DNA of 53,358 bases from Bowdeniella nasicola. Its GTDB lineage: Bacteria; Actinomycetota; Actinomycetes; Actinomycetales; Actinomycetaceae. Below, one piece after another: positions 15,216 through 23,754 of this stretch. The stretch is taken from NCBI RefSeq assembly GCF_001907295.1, contig NZ_MQVR01000009.1:1-53358 (forward strand), in the 5' to 3' direction. Below the pieces are notes generated by a model that searched no databases, was not told the DNA's origin, and was given only the letters and a program-made list of their open reading frames with translations. The position numbers and the translations under genes were made by a program. Within the stretch, counting starts at the first letter, position 1. Every line of letters starts with the position of its first letter.

Positions 15216-16798
15216 GAGTGGTCTCCTATGGCGTCGTCAGCGACGGAGGGCAGGTGGTAGAGGCGGAACCGGATCTTGGAGCCGGGCGGCAGTTGGGCGA
15301 GCACGTCGAGATCGTGATGGGGGACGACCCCAATCACGGGATAGCCACCGGTCACGGGATGGTCGCGCATGAACACGACGGGTTTGCCCTCGCGCGGGAT
15401 CTGGATCGCGCCGGCAACGGTCCCTTCCGAGGGCAGTTCGCCGAGGTCGCGCGTCGTGAGGGGCTCGCCATCGAGCCGCAGCCCGATCCGGTTCGAAATA
15501 TCAGTGACGGTCCACTCCTGGGACAGCAGCAGGTCGATCTGGTCGGGATCGAACCACTCGTCGCGCGGCCCCAAAATCACCGAGACCGACACGAGGTCGC
15601 GCGGCAGCGTCGGCGCATGCTTCGGATCGGAGACGAACGACGGCCACTGCGGGGCCCCCACCCGCACGACGTCGCCCGCGGCAAGGGGCGCCGGCCCTTC
15701 GCCCGAGAGGAGGTCACTCGAGGTCGAGCCGAGGACCTCGTCGGCCTCGATACCGCCTCGCACGGCGAGGTAAGAGCGCAGCCCGCGGCGCGGCGCACCG
15801 ATCGCAAGGCGCTGGCCCGACAGCAGCGCGAACGGCCGGTTGATCTCCGGCGTGTACTCGCTGACGTCGCCGCCGAGCGGCTCGCCCGTGATCCGCAGCG
15901 GAACGTCAGCGCCCGCGACCCCGGCAACGAGGTCGCCGATCGCTTCAATCGTGAGGCCGCCCATGAGGTTTTCGATGACCGTGCCGCCCGTCGGATTCCC
16001 GACCAGGAGATTCGCGCGGCGCGCGCTACGCAAATCCATTGCGCCCGAAGCCGAGACCCCCAGGTCGGCAAAGCCGACGCGGCCCTGGTCCTGGAACAGC
16101 GACTGCAGGCCCGTTGCGACGACGCGAAACCCGTAGTCAACGGGCGGGGCCTCGCCTGTGGGGCGCTCGGCGAGCTGGATCAGTTCCGGCACCGCGCGAT
16201 AACGCACGATATCGCCGGGGGCGATGAGCGAGGGGCGCTCGCGGGCGGTATCCCACATCGGCTCGGCGGTGCGGCCCAGCAACTGCCAGCCGCCCGGCGT
16301 GGCACGGGGATAGACGGCCGAGAAGTTCCCGGCGATCGCGACTGCGCCGGCGGGCACGGCCGTACGTGGGGAGGAGCGACGCTCAACGTCCAGCGAGTCG
16401 TTCTCTCCGACGCAGTAGACGAATCCCGGCGCGAACCCGCCGAACGCGGCGGTCCAGGCCTGCGAGGTGTGCGCCTGGATGACGGCCTCGCGGCTCATCC
16501 CGACGAGGCGGGCGACATCGTCGAGGTCTTCGCCGTCGTAGCAGACGTCGAGGGTGATCTCTTCGGAGTCTCGCGTGACTGGCCCGGTGACCTGTAGTTC
16601 GCGGACATGGCGCGCGAGCTCGATCGCGGCGACCGGCGAGATCGCCCGCACGAGCACGGTGCGCGCGGCGGCGAGGCATTCGAGCATGCCCGTGGGCTTC
16701 GAGGTGACGAGCTCCTGGTGGAGGGCGAGGACATCCTCGAGCGAATCGAGTTCGACGAGGAAGGCCAAATCCCCGCAGGGAACGATCGTGCGGTTCAT
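15212..16798 (-). CDS. Fused 5-oxoprolinase subunits B and C (PxpB-PxpC; KipI-KipA, AHS1-AHS2)
   Basis: This 528-residue fusion has two domains. The N-terminal AHS1/KipI domain (about 1-215) has EEITLDVCYDGEDLDDVAR, AFGGFAPGFVYCVG, RTAVPAGAVAIAGN and YPRATPGGWQLLGRT. The C-terminal AHS2/KipA domain (about 225-520) has LQSLFQDQGRVGFADLGV, SGAMDLRSARRANLLVGN, SYLAVRGGIEADEVLGS and GGYPVIGVV. Separate PxpB and PxpC act with PxpA to open 5-oxoproline to glutamate at the cost of ATP; here B and C are one chain, as in several actinobacteria. ATG 16798 overlaps the pxpA stop by four bases, giving a PxpA-PxpBC stoichiometry. The open frame continues upstream of this start, but only as a shadow of pxpA. 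Confidence 0.9.
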   Translation of the reverse strand: MNRTIVPCGDLAFLVELDSLEDVLALHQELVTSKPTGMLECLAAARTVLVRAISPVAAIELARHVRELQVTGPVTRDSEEITLDVCYDGEDLDDVARLVGMSREAVIQAHTSQAWTAAFGGFAPGFVYCVGENDSLDVERRSSPRTAVPAGAVAIAGNFSAVYPRATPGGWQLLGRTAEPMWDTARERPSLIAPGDIVRYRAVPELIQLAERPTGEAPPVDYGFRVVATGLQSLFQDQGRVGFADLGVSASGAMDLRSARRANLLVGNPTGGTVIENLMGGLTIEAIGDLVAGVAGADVPLRITGEPLGGDVSEYTPEINRPFALLSGQRLAIGAPRRGLRSYLAVRGGIEADEVLGSTSSDLLSGEGPAPLAAGDVVRVGAPQWPSFVSDPKHAPTLPRDLVSVSVILGPRDEWFDPDQIDLLLSQEWTVTDISNRIGLRLDGEPLTTRDLGELPSEGTVAGAIQIPREGKPVVFMRDHPVTGGYPVIGVVPHHDLDVLAQLPPGSKIRFRLYHLPSVADDAIGDHS

Positions 16799-17550
16799 GC
16801 GAAGGCTTTCAACTCGATGCCGGCGGCGGTCAGGGCCTCGCGGACCTGCTGGGCGAGCGAAACCGCGCTGGGCGTGTCGCCGTGGACGCAGATCGATTCG
16901 GCTTCGAACCGCACATCGGACCCATCGATCGCCTCGATGACGCCGTCGGCGACAAGCCTCACCATGCGTTCGGCCGCGACGTCCGGATCGGTAATGACGG
17001 CGCCCGCTTCGCGTCGGGAAACGAGCGTGCCCTCCGGCGTATAGGCCCGGTCCGCGAAGGCCTCCACGACGGGCCGCAGCCCCGCGCGGTCGGCAGTATC
17101 GAAAATGACCGAGTTCGGCAGGCACAGGATCGGCAGCGAATCGTCGAACTCCTTAAGCGCCGCAACGACGGCTTTCGCGTGCGCCTCGTGGGAGATGATG
17201 GCGTTATAGAGCGCACCGTGTGGCTTGACGTAGCGGATTGAGGTGCCCGCCTTCGCGGCAATCGCCGAGAGGGCACCCAGCTGGTAGAGCACGATATTCG
17301 TGAGGTTATTGGCGGGCACGTCGTGGAATACCCGACCGAAGTTCGCAAGGTCCTGATACGACACGTGGGCGCCGACCGCGACGGAGTTCTCGGCGGCAAG
17401 GCCCGTCGTCGTCCGCATCACGGAGGCATCGCCCGCGTGAAAACCGCAGGCGACGTTCGCGGAGGTGACGATGCGCATCATCGTCGCGTCATCTCCCATA
17501 GGCCAGTTACCAAAGGACTCGCCGGAATCGGAATTCAAATCGATGGGCAT
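16795..17550 (-). CDS. pxpA: 5-oxoprolinase subunit A (LamB/YcsF family)
   Basis: This 251-residue protein is the LamB/YcsF-type subunit of ATP-dependent 5-oxoprolinase, which converts pyroglutamate to glutamate in the cytosol. Family landmarks are all present: the start IDLNSDSGESFGNWPMGDD, TSANVACGFHAGD, GAHVSYQDLANFGR, VKPHGALYN, EAFADRAYTPEGTLVSR and ESICVHGDTPSAV. Length is normal. It is the first gene of a leftward three-gene unit with pxpBC and the biotin carboxylase, joined by four-base overlaps. A GGAGAC ribosome site lies upstream. It is divergent from the flavin reductase gene, with 65 bases between them. Confidence 0.95.
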   Translation of the reverse strand: MPIDLNSDSGESFGNWPMGDDATMMRIVTSANVACGFHAGDASVMRTTTGLAAENSVAVGAHVSYQDLANFGRVFHDVPANNLTNIVLYQLGALSAIAAKAGTSIRYVKPHGALYNAIISHEAHAKAVVAALKEFDDSLPILCLPNSVIFDTADRAGLRPVVEAFADRAYTPEGTLVSRREAGAVITDPDVAAERMVRLVADGVIEAIDGSDVRFEAESICVHGDTPSAVSLAQQVREALTAAGIELKAFA

Positions 17551-17603
17551 GATCGTCTCCTTGCGGATTTCTCGCGGGTTGTTCCATCGTAATCGGGCGA
17601 TGA

Positions 17604-17609
17604 GACAAT
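17604..17609 (+). promoter_or_regulatory. -10 hexamer for the flavin reductase gene, leaderless start
   Basis: GACAAT is followed by six bases and ATG at 17616, the same geometry as other probable leaderless genes in this window. Confidence 0.4.
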
Positions 17610-17615
17610 CGAGCC

Positions 17616-18113
17616 ATGAGTGAGCTACGTGAGATTTTCCGAGCGATCTTCCGTCGACACGTTGCGGGCGTGAGCGTCATTACCTTCACGCTCGAAGGTG
17701 AACTGGGAGGCCTCACGGCAACATCGGTGATCTCGGTCGCTGCGGCTCCTCCGACGATCGCGTTCGCGGTCTCACGCCACTCCGGGGCCGGCCAGGCGAT
17801 CAAGCGCGTCGAGCGTGTTGTCGTGAACTTCCTCGACGACGGCCAATCCGAACTCGCTGGCCGCTTTGCCTCACGCGGCACGCCGCGCTTCGATGTCGAT
17901 TCCTATCACCTCACCGACGCTGGCCTACCGGTCCTGCAGGCCGCCTCCGGCTGGCTCGCCGCGCGCATCGTCGCGCGGCACGAGGTCGCGGATTCCTTCC
18001 TCGTTGTGGCCGAAGTCGAAAAGATCTGGGTCGATGAAGACGCCGAGGTACGGCCGCTGGTCTACCTCGACCGGCACTATCGCGAACTCGCGCCGATCAC
18101 CAAAGAGACATAA
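17616..18113 (+). CDS. Flavin reductase-like domain protein
   Basis: This 165-residue protein has the FMN-binding split-barrel fold of flavin:NADH reductases. Typical blocks are RRHVAGVSVITFTLEGE near the start, GLTATSVISVAAAPPTIAFA, and VVNFLDDGQSELAGRFAS, the last two lining the flavin site. Such proteins supply reduced FMN/FAD to two-component monooxygenases or act as stand-alone reductases. No monooxygenase gene is close by. It is divergent from pxpA and overlaps the next gene's 3' end by 17 bases on the opposite strand. Confidence 0.85.
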   Translation: MSELREIFRAIFRRHVAGVSVITFTLEGELGGLTATSVISVAAAPPTIAFAVSRHSGAGQAIKRVERVVVNFLDDGQSELAGRFASRGTPRFDVDSYHLTDAGLPVLQAASGWLAARIVARHEVADSFLVVAEVEKIWVDEDAEVRPLVYLDRHYRELAPITKET

Positions 18114-19053
18114 CCGCGCCGTCGGCGAGCCGCAGCCGCCACGCGCCGACCGCGCCCGAGTCGATCGCGCACATATCGCCCGCGATATTCCACTCCGCGT
18201 GGGCGGTCGCGCCCAGGCGCAAGCACGGGACGGAAAACAGTTCGTCGCCGTCGAGCGCCATCATGACGATGCGCCGCCCGGCGCGGTCGAAGGTGAGCAT
18301 GTGGGCGGCATCGGGGGAGAAGCACCCAGGCACGACGTCTCGACGCTGCGGGCACGCCGTAGGCCCGTCGATGCCGTACCAGCGCGCCACCTGGCTGCCA
18401 TCTGCCTGCTTGAAAGTCACCGCGACGCGGGTGCCGTCGGGTGTGAGGCGGGCGCTCGTCGGGGTATCGCTCGAGTCCAGGTCGATGGGCGTCGCTTCCT
18501 CGCTGTCGACGCGGTAGAACGCCGCGCGGCCCGTGCTCGGGGAGAATGCGAACACCGTTTGGCCGTCGGTCGCGGTCGTCGCCTGATAGTCGAGGGGAGC
18601 GGCCGCATCCAGGGGGTGCACGCCGGTCATCCAGTGCCGGAAATACAGCCCGCAGGTGCCGCGCCGCTCGTGGTGGGCGAGGTAGGTGACGCCGTCGTGG
18701 TGGACATGCAATAGGCGGTGGCTGATCCCGGCGCCGTGGGCGAGCAGGTGGAAGCCGTCGAGGCCCGCCGGAATCTGGGTCGCGACCATGTTGAGCAGCG
18801 AGAGCTGGCGCGCGGTCTTGGCGCCCCAGTCGTGTTCGACCACGATCGTGCGGTGGCCCGGGATATAGCGGCCCGTGCAATCCGATTCCAGCAGCGTGAG
18901 GATCCGGGGCTGGCCCTTGCGGCCGATCTCCAGGAGCTGGTGCGGGCTCGAGGGGGTGCGAAGGAGCACGCGCCCCTCCAAATCGATGTCGAGGACACGG
19001 GGAGTGCCGCCGACGGTCAGTGCCGCCATCGCTTCGGATGTGTCCTGCGTCAT
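18097..19053 (-). CDS. Hypothetical protein with TolB/beta-propeller-like repeats
   Basis: The protein has 318 residues and no signal peptide or membrane segment. Repeated blade-like segments (RVLDIDLEGRVLL, TVFAFSPSTGRAAFYRVDSE, SARLTPDGTRVAVTFKQ, HMLTFDRAGRRIVMMAL) suggest a six- or seven-bladed propeller of the WD40-like or oligogalacturonide-lyase type. The middle holds several His-rich strands (LLHVHHDGVTYLAHHERRG), which in the oligogalacturonate-lyase group bind a metal, but the assignment is uncertain. A long overlapping frame from 18077 is a shadow with Arg/Pro-rich composition. It is convergent with the flavin reductase gene. Confidence 0.65.
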   Translation of the reverse strand: MTQDTSEAMAALTVGGTPRVLDIDLEGRVLLRTPSSPHQLLEIGRKGQPRILTLLESDCTGRYIPGHRTIVVEHDWGAKTARQLSLLNMVATQIPAGLDGFHLLAHGAGISHRLLHVHHDGVTYLAHHERRGTCGLYFRHWMTGVHPLDAAAPLDYQATTATDGQTVFAFSPSTGRAAFYRVDSEEATPIDLDSSDTPTSARLTPDGTRVAVTFKQADGSQVARWYGIDGPTACPQRRDVVPGCFSPDAAHMLTFDRAGRRIVMMALDGDELFSVPCLRLGATAHAEWNIAGDMCAIDSGAVGAWRLRLADGAVMSLW

Positions 19054-19098
19054 AGGGTGATTGTGTCATGAATATCTGGGGGCGACTGGGACCAATGT

Positions 19099-19104
19099 TC
19101 TAAT
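19099..19104 (+). promoter_or_regulatory. -10 hexamer for trmL, probable leaderless start
   Basis: TCTAAT is followed by seven bases and the GTG at 19112 (TAATAG, two bases downstream, is an alternative with a gap of five). Confidence 0.4.
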
Positions 19105-19111
19105 AGGTCCC

Positions 19112-19576
19112 GTGTTCCACATCGTCTTTCACGAACCCCGGATTCCGGGAAACACCGGCGCCGCGATCCGCTTGGCCGCGTGTACGGGGGCGACGCTGCA
19201 CCTGATTAAGCCGCTCGGTTTCGATTTTTCCGACGCGCACTTAAAACGCGCGGGGCTCGACTACCACGACCTGGCGGACCTCGTCATTCACGAGGATCTC
19301 GACGCGATGTTTGCGGCGCTGCCGGGCGCGCGCGTCTGGGCGTTTTCGGGTAAGTCGGAGAGCTACTACGGTGACGTGTCCTATGAGGCCGGGGACGTGC
19401 TGCTCTTTGGTTGCGAACCCACGGGGCTACCCGAGCAGGTGCTTACCGACGCGCGGCTCGCCGACGTCGTGCGGATCCCAATGATGGCGGGCCGTCGCAG
19501 CCTCAACCTCGCGAACTCTGCGTCGATTGCGATCTACGAAGCCTGGCGCCAGCACGGGTTTACCGGCGGCGTCTAG
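19112..19576 (+). CDS. trmL: tRNA (cytidine/uridine-34-2'-O)-methyltransferase
   Basis: This is a minimal SPOUT methyltransferase of 154 residues that methylates the wobble ribose of certain tRNA-Leu species using SAM. All three SPOUT motifs are seen: EPRIPGNTGAAIRLAACTG near the start, LLFGCEPTGLP, and the C-terminal knot IPMMAGRRSLNLANSASIAI. GTG 19112 is chosen because VFHIVFHEPRIPGN is the usual TrmL start and a -10-like hexamer lies just upstream; the frame remains open to 19061 without homology. It is convergent with the other SPOUT gene, overlapping by four bases. Confidence 0.92.
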   Translation: MFHIVFHEPRIPGNTGAAIRLAACTGATLHLIKPLGFDFSDAHLKRAGLDYHDLADLVIHEDLDAMFAALPGARVWAFSGKSESYYGDVSYEAGDVLLFGCEPTGLPEQVLTDARLADVVRIPMMAGRRSLNLANSASIAIYEAWRQHGFTGGV

Positions 19577-20388
19577 CGAGCGCGCAGCGCGTAGAACGCG
19601 ACCGCGGCCGCGGCGGCCACGTTGAGGGAGTCCACGCCGTGAGCCATCGGGATTCGCACAACGTCATCGCACGCCGCGATCGTCGAGCGGGCGAGCCCAT
19701 CGCCCTCGGTCCCGAGGACGACCGCGAGCTTGTCGTCGCCGCGCGCGGCGAGCTCGTCAATCGTCAGCGAGTCATCCGCGAGGGCAAGCGCCACGACGCG
19801 AAAGCCGAGCTCCCGCAATTGCGTAATCGCGCCGGGCCACGGGGAAATCCTCGTGAACGGCACTTGGAAGACCGTCCCCATCGAGACGCGTACGCTGCGC
19901 CGGTACAGCGGGTCGGCGCAGGAGGGCGTGACGAGGACGGCATCGAAGCCGAGGGCAGCCGCGGATCGGAAGGCCGCGCCGACGTTCGTGTGGTCGACGA
20001 TGTCCTCGAGGATCGCGACGCGCCGCGCGCCCGCGAGCGTGTCCGCAAGTGAGGGGAGTCCCTGTCGGTGCATCGCGGCGAGCGCCCCGCGGTGGACGTG
20101 AAAGCCCGTGAGCGCGCGCAGCGCGTCGTCGCTGCCGAGGATCACCGGGATGTCTCCGCCATCGGGTGCGCCCGTCGCCGCCTCAATCGTCTCCGTCATC
20201 GACTCAAGCCAGCGGTCGGCCATGAGGAAGGAGCGCGGCCGGTAGCCGGCCGCGACGGCACGCTTGATGACCTGGGAAGACTCGGCCATGAACAGGCCGC
20301 GCTCGGTCTCGAGCTTCTTGCGCAGCGCAACGTCGGTCAGCCGCGTGTAGTCGGCGAGGTCGCCCGCCTCGCTGATCCGCAGCAGCAC
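19573..20388 (-). CDS. TrmH/SpoU-family RNA 2'-O-methyltransferase
   Basis: This 271-residue protein has an N-terminal substrate-binding domain (about 1-115, with LETERGLFMAESSQVIKRAV) and a C-terminal SPOUT domain with RRVAILEDIVDHTNVGAAFR, VVLGTEGDGLA and IPMAHGVDSLNVAAAAAV. It methylates a ribose in rRNA or tRNA using SAM; which site cannot be told. It starts at GTG 20388, and that base is shared with the deoD stop codon, so the two are translated as a coupled pair. Confidence 0.88.
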   Translation of the reverse strand: MLLRISEAGDLADYTRLTDVALRKKLETERGLFMAESSQVIKRAVAAGYRPRSFLMADRWLESMTETIEAATGAPDGGDIPVILGSDDALRALTGFHVHRGALAAMHRQGLPSLADTLAGARRVAILEDIVDHTNVGAAFRSAAALGFDAVLVTPSCADPLYRRSVRVSMGTVFQVPFTRISPWPGAITQLRELGFRVVALALADDSLTIDELAARGDDKLAVVLGTEGDGLARSTIAACDDVVRIPMAHGVDSLNVAAAAAVAFYALRAR

Positions 20389-21095
20389 TAGCTGTGAGCG
20401 GCGGCAATCGCGAGCTTCAGCGCGGTGCCGAAGTTGGACTCGCGCTCTTCGGCACTCATGTCCTTCGAGCCGTCGAGCAGGTGGTCGGAGACGGTGAGGA
20501 CCGTGAGGGCCTCGCGTCCGAACTCCGCGGCAATGCCGTACATTGCGGCGGCTTCCATGTCGACGCCGAGCACGCCGTAGTCGGCGAGCTTTTGGATCTG
20601 GCCCTCGATCGCGAGGTAGAAGTGGTCGCGCGAGATGATCGTGCCGACGTGAACGTTATCGGCGCCCTCGGCGGCGTCGACGGCTGCGCGGGCGAGGTTG
20701 AAGGAGGCGACGGCGGAGAAGTTCACGCCGGGGATGCGCTGCTGGTTCATGTTCGAATCCGTGTGGGCGCCCATCGCGACGATGACATCGCCGACGGAGA
20801 CGTCGCGGGAGATACCGCCCGTCGTGCCGACGCGGATGACACGCTCGACGCCGTAGAACTTGAACAGTTCGGTGACGTAGATCGAGGCCGACGGCTGGCC
20901 CATTCCCGAACCCATGACGGACAGCGGCTTGCCGTTCACCGTGCCGGTGTAGGCGAGCATGCCCCGCACCTCGTTGACCAGTCGCGCGTCGGGCATGATC
21001 TGCTCGGCGATGCGCTTGGCACGCAGCGGGTCTCCGGGCATAAGGACGGCGGGGGCGAAATCTCCTGCTTCGGCAGAAATATGCGGCGTTGCCAT
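20388..21095 (-). CDS. deoD: Purine-nucleoside phosphorylase, DeoD type
   Basis: This 235-residue enzyme of the hexameric PNP family cleaves purine (deoxy)nucleosides with phosphate to the base and (deoxy)ribose-1-phosphate in salvage. Landmarks are VLMPGDPLRAKRIAEQI (phosphate-binding loop), GSGMGQPSASIYVTEL, RVGTTGGISRDVSVGDV, GVDMEAAAMYGIA, which contacts the ribose, and TVSDHLL with the catalytic Asp. Length is normal. A clear AAGGAG site precedes ATG 21095. The downstream SpoU methyltransferase shares one base with its stop. Confidence 0.95.
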   Translation of the reverse strand: MATPHISAEAGDFAPAVLMPGDPLRAKRIAEQIMPDARLVNEVRGMLAYTGTVNGKPLSVMGSGMGQPSASIYVTELFKFYGVERVIRVGTTGGISRDVSVGDVIVAMGAHTDSNMNQQRIPGVNFSAVASFNLARAAVDAAEGADNVHVGTIISRDHFYLAIEGQIQKLADYGVLGVDMEAAAMYGIAAEFGREALTVLTVSDHLLDGSKDMSAEERESNFGTALKLAIAAAHS

Positions 21096-21129
21096 GGGAA
21101 TCTCCTTGTTGTGTCGGCTCCCGATAAGC

Positions 21130-22473
21130 CTACCGGTGCAACTGGTCCACCGTGACGAAGGTGAAGCCCCGCTCCTTCAGGCCCGTGATGACGCCCTCGA
21201 CGGCCTGCACCGACGTGGGATGGATGTCGTGCATCAAGATGATGCCACCGGGCTTCGAGCTCGCGAGGGCGCGTTTAATCGTCGTCGCAGGGTTGCGATG
21301 CTTCCAGTCGAGGGTGTCGACGCTCCACAGGATCGAGGACTCGCCGCGCGAGCGCAGGACGGAAAGGACGCGCGCATTCTGAGCGCCATAGGGCGGGCGG
21401 ACGAGCGTCGGGCGCTTGCCCGTCGCCTTCTCGATCTGGGCGGCGGCCCGGTCGAGCTCGCTTGCGATCTCGTCGTTCGATAATTTCGTCAGTTGCGGGT
21501 GCGTCATCGTGTGGTTACCGATGGCATGCCCGTCCTTAGCAACGGCCGCGGCGATATCGGGGTGGGCCGCAACGGAATTGCCGAGCATGAAGAACGTGGC
21601 ATGCACATGGTGCTTGCGCAGGATCGGCAGCAGCGTCGAGGTCGACGGTACGGGTCCGTCATCGAACGTGAGAGCGATGCACTTGGCCTTCGAGCAGTCG
21701 ACACCATCGCCATCCGGCTTCGGCTTCGGTTTCGGGGGAGCGGGCAGCGGCGCGAAATCTTCCTTGTCGGATACGGCCTTGGAGATTTTCAACCCGGCGG
21801 GCGTCAACGCTTCGTCGGAGGCCGGAAGCGGGTAGGCCCCTTCGTGGCCGACGACGAGCGGCTCGCCAGCATCCGAAAAGCGGACGTCTTCGGCGGCAGT
21901 GCCGAGGCGGTTCGTGGCGCGGTCGCGCGCGGCGTTGGTGAGCAGGCGCTGCCCCTCGACCGTCTCGCCCTTGACGGTGTCGACGAAGAAGCTCTTGGTT
22001 TCGGTGCGCGAGTGGTCCGCATCCGTCACGGTGGAGACATTCACCGTGATGCCGAGGTAGGGGCCCGTCGCGGTAATGACGTCCCACGCAACTTTGAGTT
22101 TCGCGCCGGTCGCACTCTTGGCGTGGGCTGCGAAATCGGAGCGCACCTTGGCGATGTACTGCGCGATCGGGTCGGTCAGTTGCGAAGCACCGGTCGCCTT
22201 CGGCTCGGAGATATCGATGCTCGCACCTTCCTCCGTCACGGAGTCGTGGACGTCGGTGAGGTTGTCGATGCTCGTCGTGCCACGCGTCGGCGGTGGGGAG
22301 ACTAGCGGTTCAGGTTCCGGGGTCGGGCTCGCGCTCGGAGTAGCAGTCACCGGCGGGGAGGCAGCCTCCGGACGGTGGGTGCGCACCCACCAGGCGTTGG
22401 TCAGCGCTAATCCCACGACAAAGACAATGGCTAGCGCGACAGCAGTAACTGCCCATCGACGCTCACGAGTCAT
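21130..22473 (-). CDS. Membrane-anchored polysaccharide deacetylase (NodB domain)
   Basis: The protein has 447 residues. Residues about 7-26 form an uncleaved signal anchor, followed by a Pro/Ser/Thr-rich linker (38-65), an extracellular domain at about 95-235 resembling DUF3298/RsiV-like regions, a second Pro/Lys linker (PPKPKPKPDG), and a NodB deacetylase domain from 265. Catalytic and metal residues are visible: TFDDGP at 269-274, His321 and His325 in GNHTMTHP, RPPYG at 359-363, and ILMHDIHP near the end. It probably removes N-acetyl groups from peptidoglycan or another surface glycan, as lysozyme-resistance deacetylases do. It is divergent from the HAD gene. Confidence 0.9.
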   Translation of the reverse strand: MTRERRWAVTAVALAIVFVVGLALTNAWWVRTHRPEAASPPVTATPSASPTPEPEPLVSPPPTRGTTSIDNLTDVHDSVTEEGASIDISEPKATGASQLTDPIAQYIAKVRSDFAAHAKSATGAKLKVAWDVITATGPYLGITVNVSTVTDADHSRTETKSFFVDTVKGETVEGQRLLTNAARDRATNRLGTAAEDVRFSDAGEPLVVGHEGAYPLPASDEALTPAGLKISKAVSDKEDFAPLPAPPKPKPKPDGDGVDCSKAKCIALTFDDGPVPSTSTLLPILRKHHVHATFFMLGNSVAAHPDIAAAVAKDGHAIGNHTMTHPQLTKLSNDEIASELDRAAAQIEKATGKRPTLVRPPYGAQNARVLSVLRSRGESSILWSVDTLDWKHRNPATTIKRALASSKPGGIILMHDIHPTSVQAVEGVITGLKERGFTFVTVDQLHR

Positions 22474-22581
22474 ATGAATACTCCTCCGCGAAATGATCTA
22501 CCGGTTTTCTACCCGAGCCACGTTAGTGGCCGTCGTGGGCGAAATCGTCCCCCACAAGTCTGAGGTGTCGTCCTTCTGGGA

Positions 22582-22587
22582 TAGCAT
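22582..22587 (+). promoter_or_regulatory. -10 hexamer for the HAD-phosphatase gene, leaderless start
   Basis: TAGCAT is followed by seven bases and GTG at 22595. It supports choosing this GTG over the longer upstream frame. Confidence 0.45.
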
Positions 22588-22594
22588 CGCCAGT

Positions 22595-23386
22595 GTGACT
22601 GACAAACGAGAACTTGCCACCCGGCCCGCGCCGAAGATCGTCGCATTCGACCTCGATGATACGCTGGCCCCGTCGAAATCGCCAGTTCCCCCTGAGGTCG
22701 CCGACGCGCTCAATGAATTGTTGCGTCGCGTCCCCGTTTGCGTGATCTCCGGCGGCCAATTCGGCCAATTCGAAACCCAGCTGCTGCCTGCCCTGCACCT
22801 GGGAGACGAGGCCGCCGACCGGCTGCATCTCATGCCGACCTGCGGGACGCGCTACCTACGCTGGGATGGCACGAAGTACGCCGAGATTTACGCGCGCAAC
22901 CTGTCCGATGAACAGCGCGCACGCGCGATCGAAGCGGTGGAAGCGACGGCTCGCGACCTCGGCCTGTGGGAAGCAGATCCCTGGGGCGACATCATCGAGG
23001 ACCGCGGCTCGCAGATCACGTTCTCTGCGCTCGGGCAGGAAGCGCCCCTGGAGGCGAAGGTCGCGTGGGATATGAGCGGCAGTAAGAAGAACCTGCTGCG
23101 CGATACCCTCGCCCCGCTACTGCCGGATCTCGAGGTCCGCTCCGGCGGTTCGACATCGGTCGACATCACCGCCCGTGGAATCGACAAGGCCTACGGGATC
23201 AAGGAGCTGGAAAAGGCGACGGGCATCGGCCTTGCGGACATGCTCTTCGTCGGCGACCGGCTCGACGAACACGGCAATGACTATCCGGTCAAGGCGCTCG
23301 GCGTCGCCTGCCACGAGGTCGCGAGCTGGCGGGATACCGCGAGCTACATCCACGACGTCGTTGCTCGCCTTGACGAGGACCACTAG
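22595..23386 (+). CDS. HAD-superfamily (IIB) hydrolase, phosphomannomutase/sucrose-phosphatase-like
   Basis: The chosen start gives 263 residues. The nucleophile motif is KIVAFDLDDTLAPSKS, motif II is VCVISGGQ, and the C-terminal acidic motif is MLFVGDRLDEHGNDYPVK, preceded by the substrate-specific cap (about 90-190) and KAYGIKEL. These features place it among the IIB sugar-phosphate phosphatases close to eukaryotic-type phosphomannomutase. The action on a hexose phosphate is inferred. The open frame extends to 22493 but has no homology before GTG 22595. It is followed 17 bases later by a small membrane protein gene. Confidence 0.85.
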   Translation: MTDKRELATRPAPKIVAFDLDDTLAPSKSPVPPEVADALNELLRRVPVCVISGGQFGQFETQLLPALHLGDEAADRLHLMPTCGTRYLRWDGTKYAEIYARNLSDEQRARAIEAVEATARDLGLWEADPWGDIIEDRGSQITFSALGQEAPLEAKVAWDMSGSKKNLLRDTLAPLLPDLEVRSGGSTSVDITARGIDKAYGIKELEKATGIGLADMLFVGDRLDEHGNDYPVKALGVACHEVASWRDTASYIHDVVARLDEDH

Positions 23387-23403
23387 CGTGCCAAACTTAA
23401 GGT

Positions 23404-23754
23404 ATGAAGGCCACCGATCCTGAGCCCAGTTCCGCTAAAAACCCGTTCAAGCTGCCCGGTGACTCGTGGCTGCCCTGGATCGCGCTGGCGCTCGCGCTGC
23501 TCGTCGTCCTCATTCAGGCGGCCTTCGCCTATTCGACGGGCCGATCGCTTGCCAGCGGTGACCAGACCGCGGCGTCGGTCCTGCTGTTCATCTCGCTGAT
23601 CGTCTCCCTCATCGTCGTGGTCGTCGCGGTCGTTGCGCTGGCGCAGCGGCGTGCCGCGACCTGGGCGTCCCTCATCGCGCTCGGGATTGGGAGTAACGTC
23701 CTCATCGTCTCGATTGCCTCGTGGCTCGGCTCGTTAGCATCCACGAGCCCGTAG
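23404..23754 (+). CDS. Small integral membrane protein, 116 residues
   Basis: Three hydrophobic helices are evident at about 22-44, 60-82 and 90-110 (PWIALALALLVVLIQAAFAY; SVLLFISLIVSLIVVVVAVV; LIALGIGSNVLIVSIASWL), separated by short polar loops, with a polar N-terminus. I do not recognise a family. Its 3' end overlaps the next gene by 34 bases, and it follows the HAD gene closely, so the four genes 22595-25969 are probably co-transcribed. Confidence 0.7.
   Translation: MKATDPEPSSAKNPFKLPGDSWLPWIALALALLVVLIQAAFAYSTGRSLASGDQTAASVLLFISLIVSLIVVVVAVVALAQRRAATWASLIALGIGSNVLIVSIASWLGSLASTSP

Noticed and set aside
18077-19069. Long Arg/Pro-rich frame overlapping the propeller-like gene on the same strand
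   Set aside because: The frame ending at 18097 has normal amino-acid composition and blade-like repeats; the other is a frame-shifted shadow.
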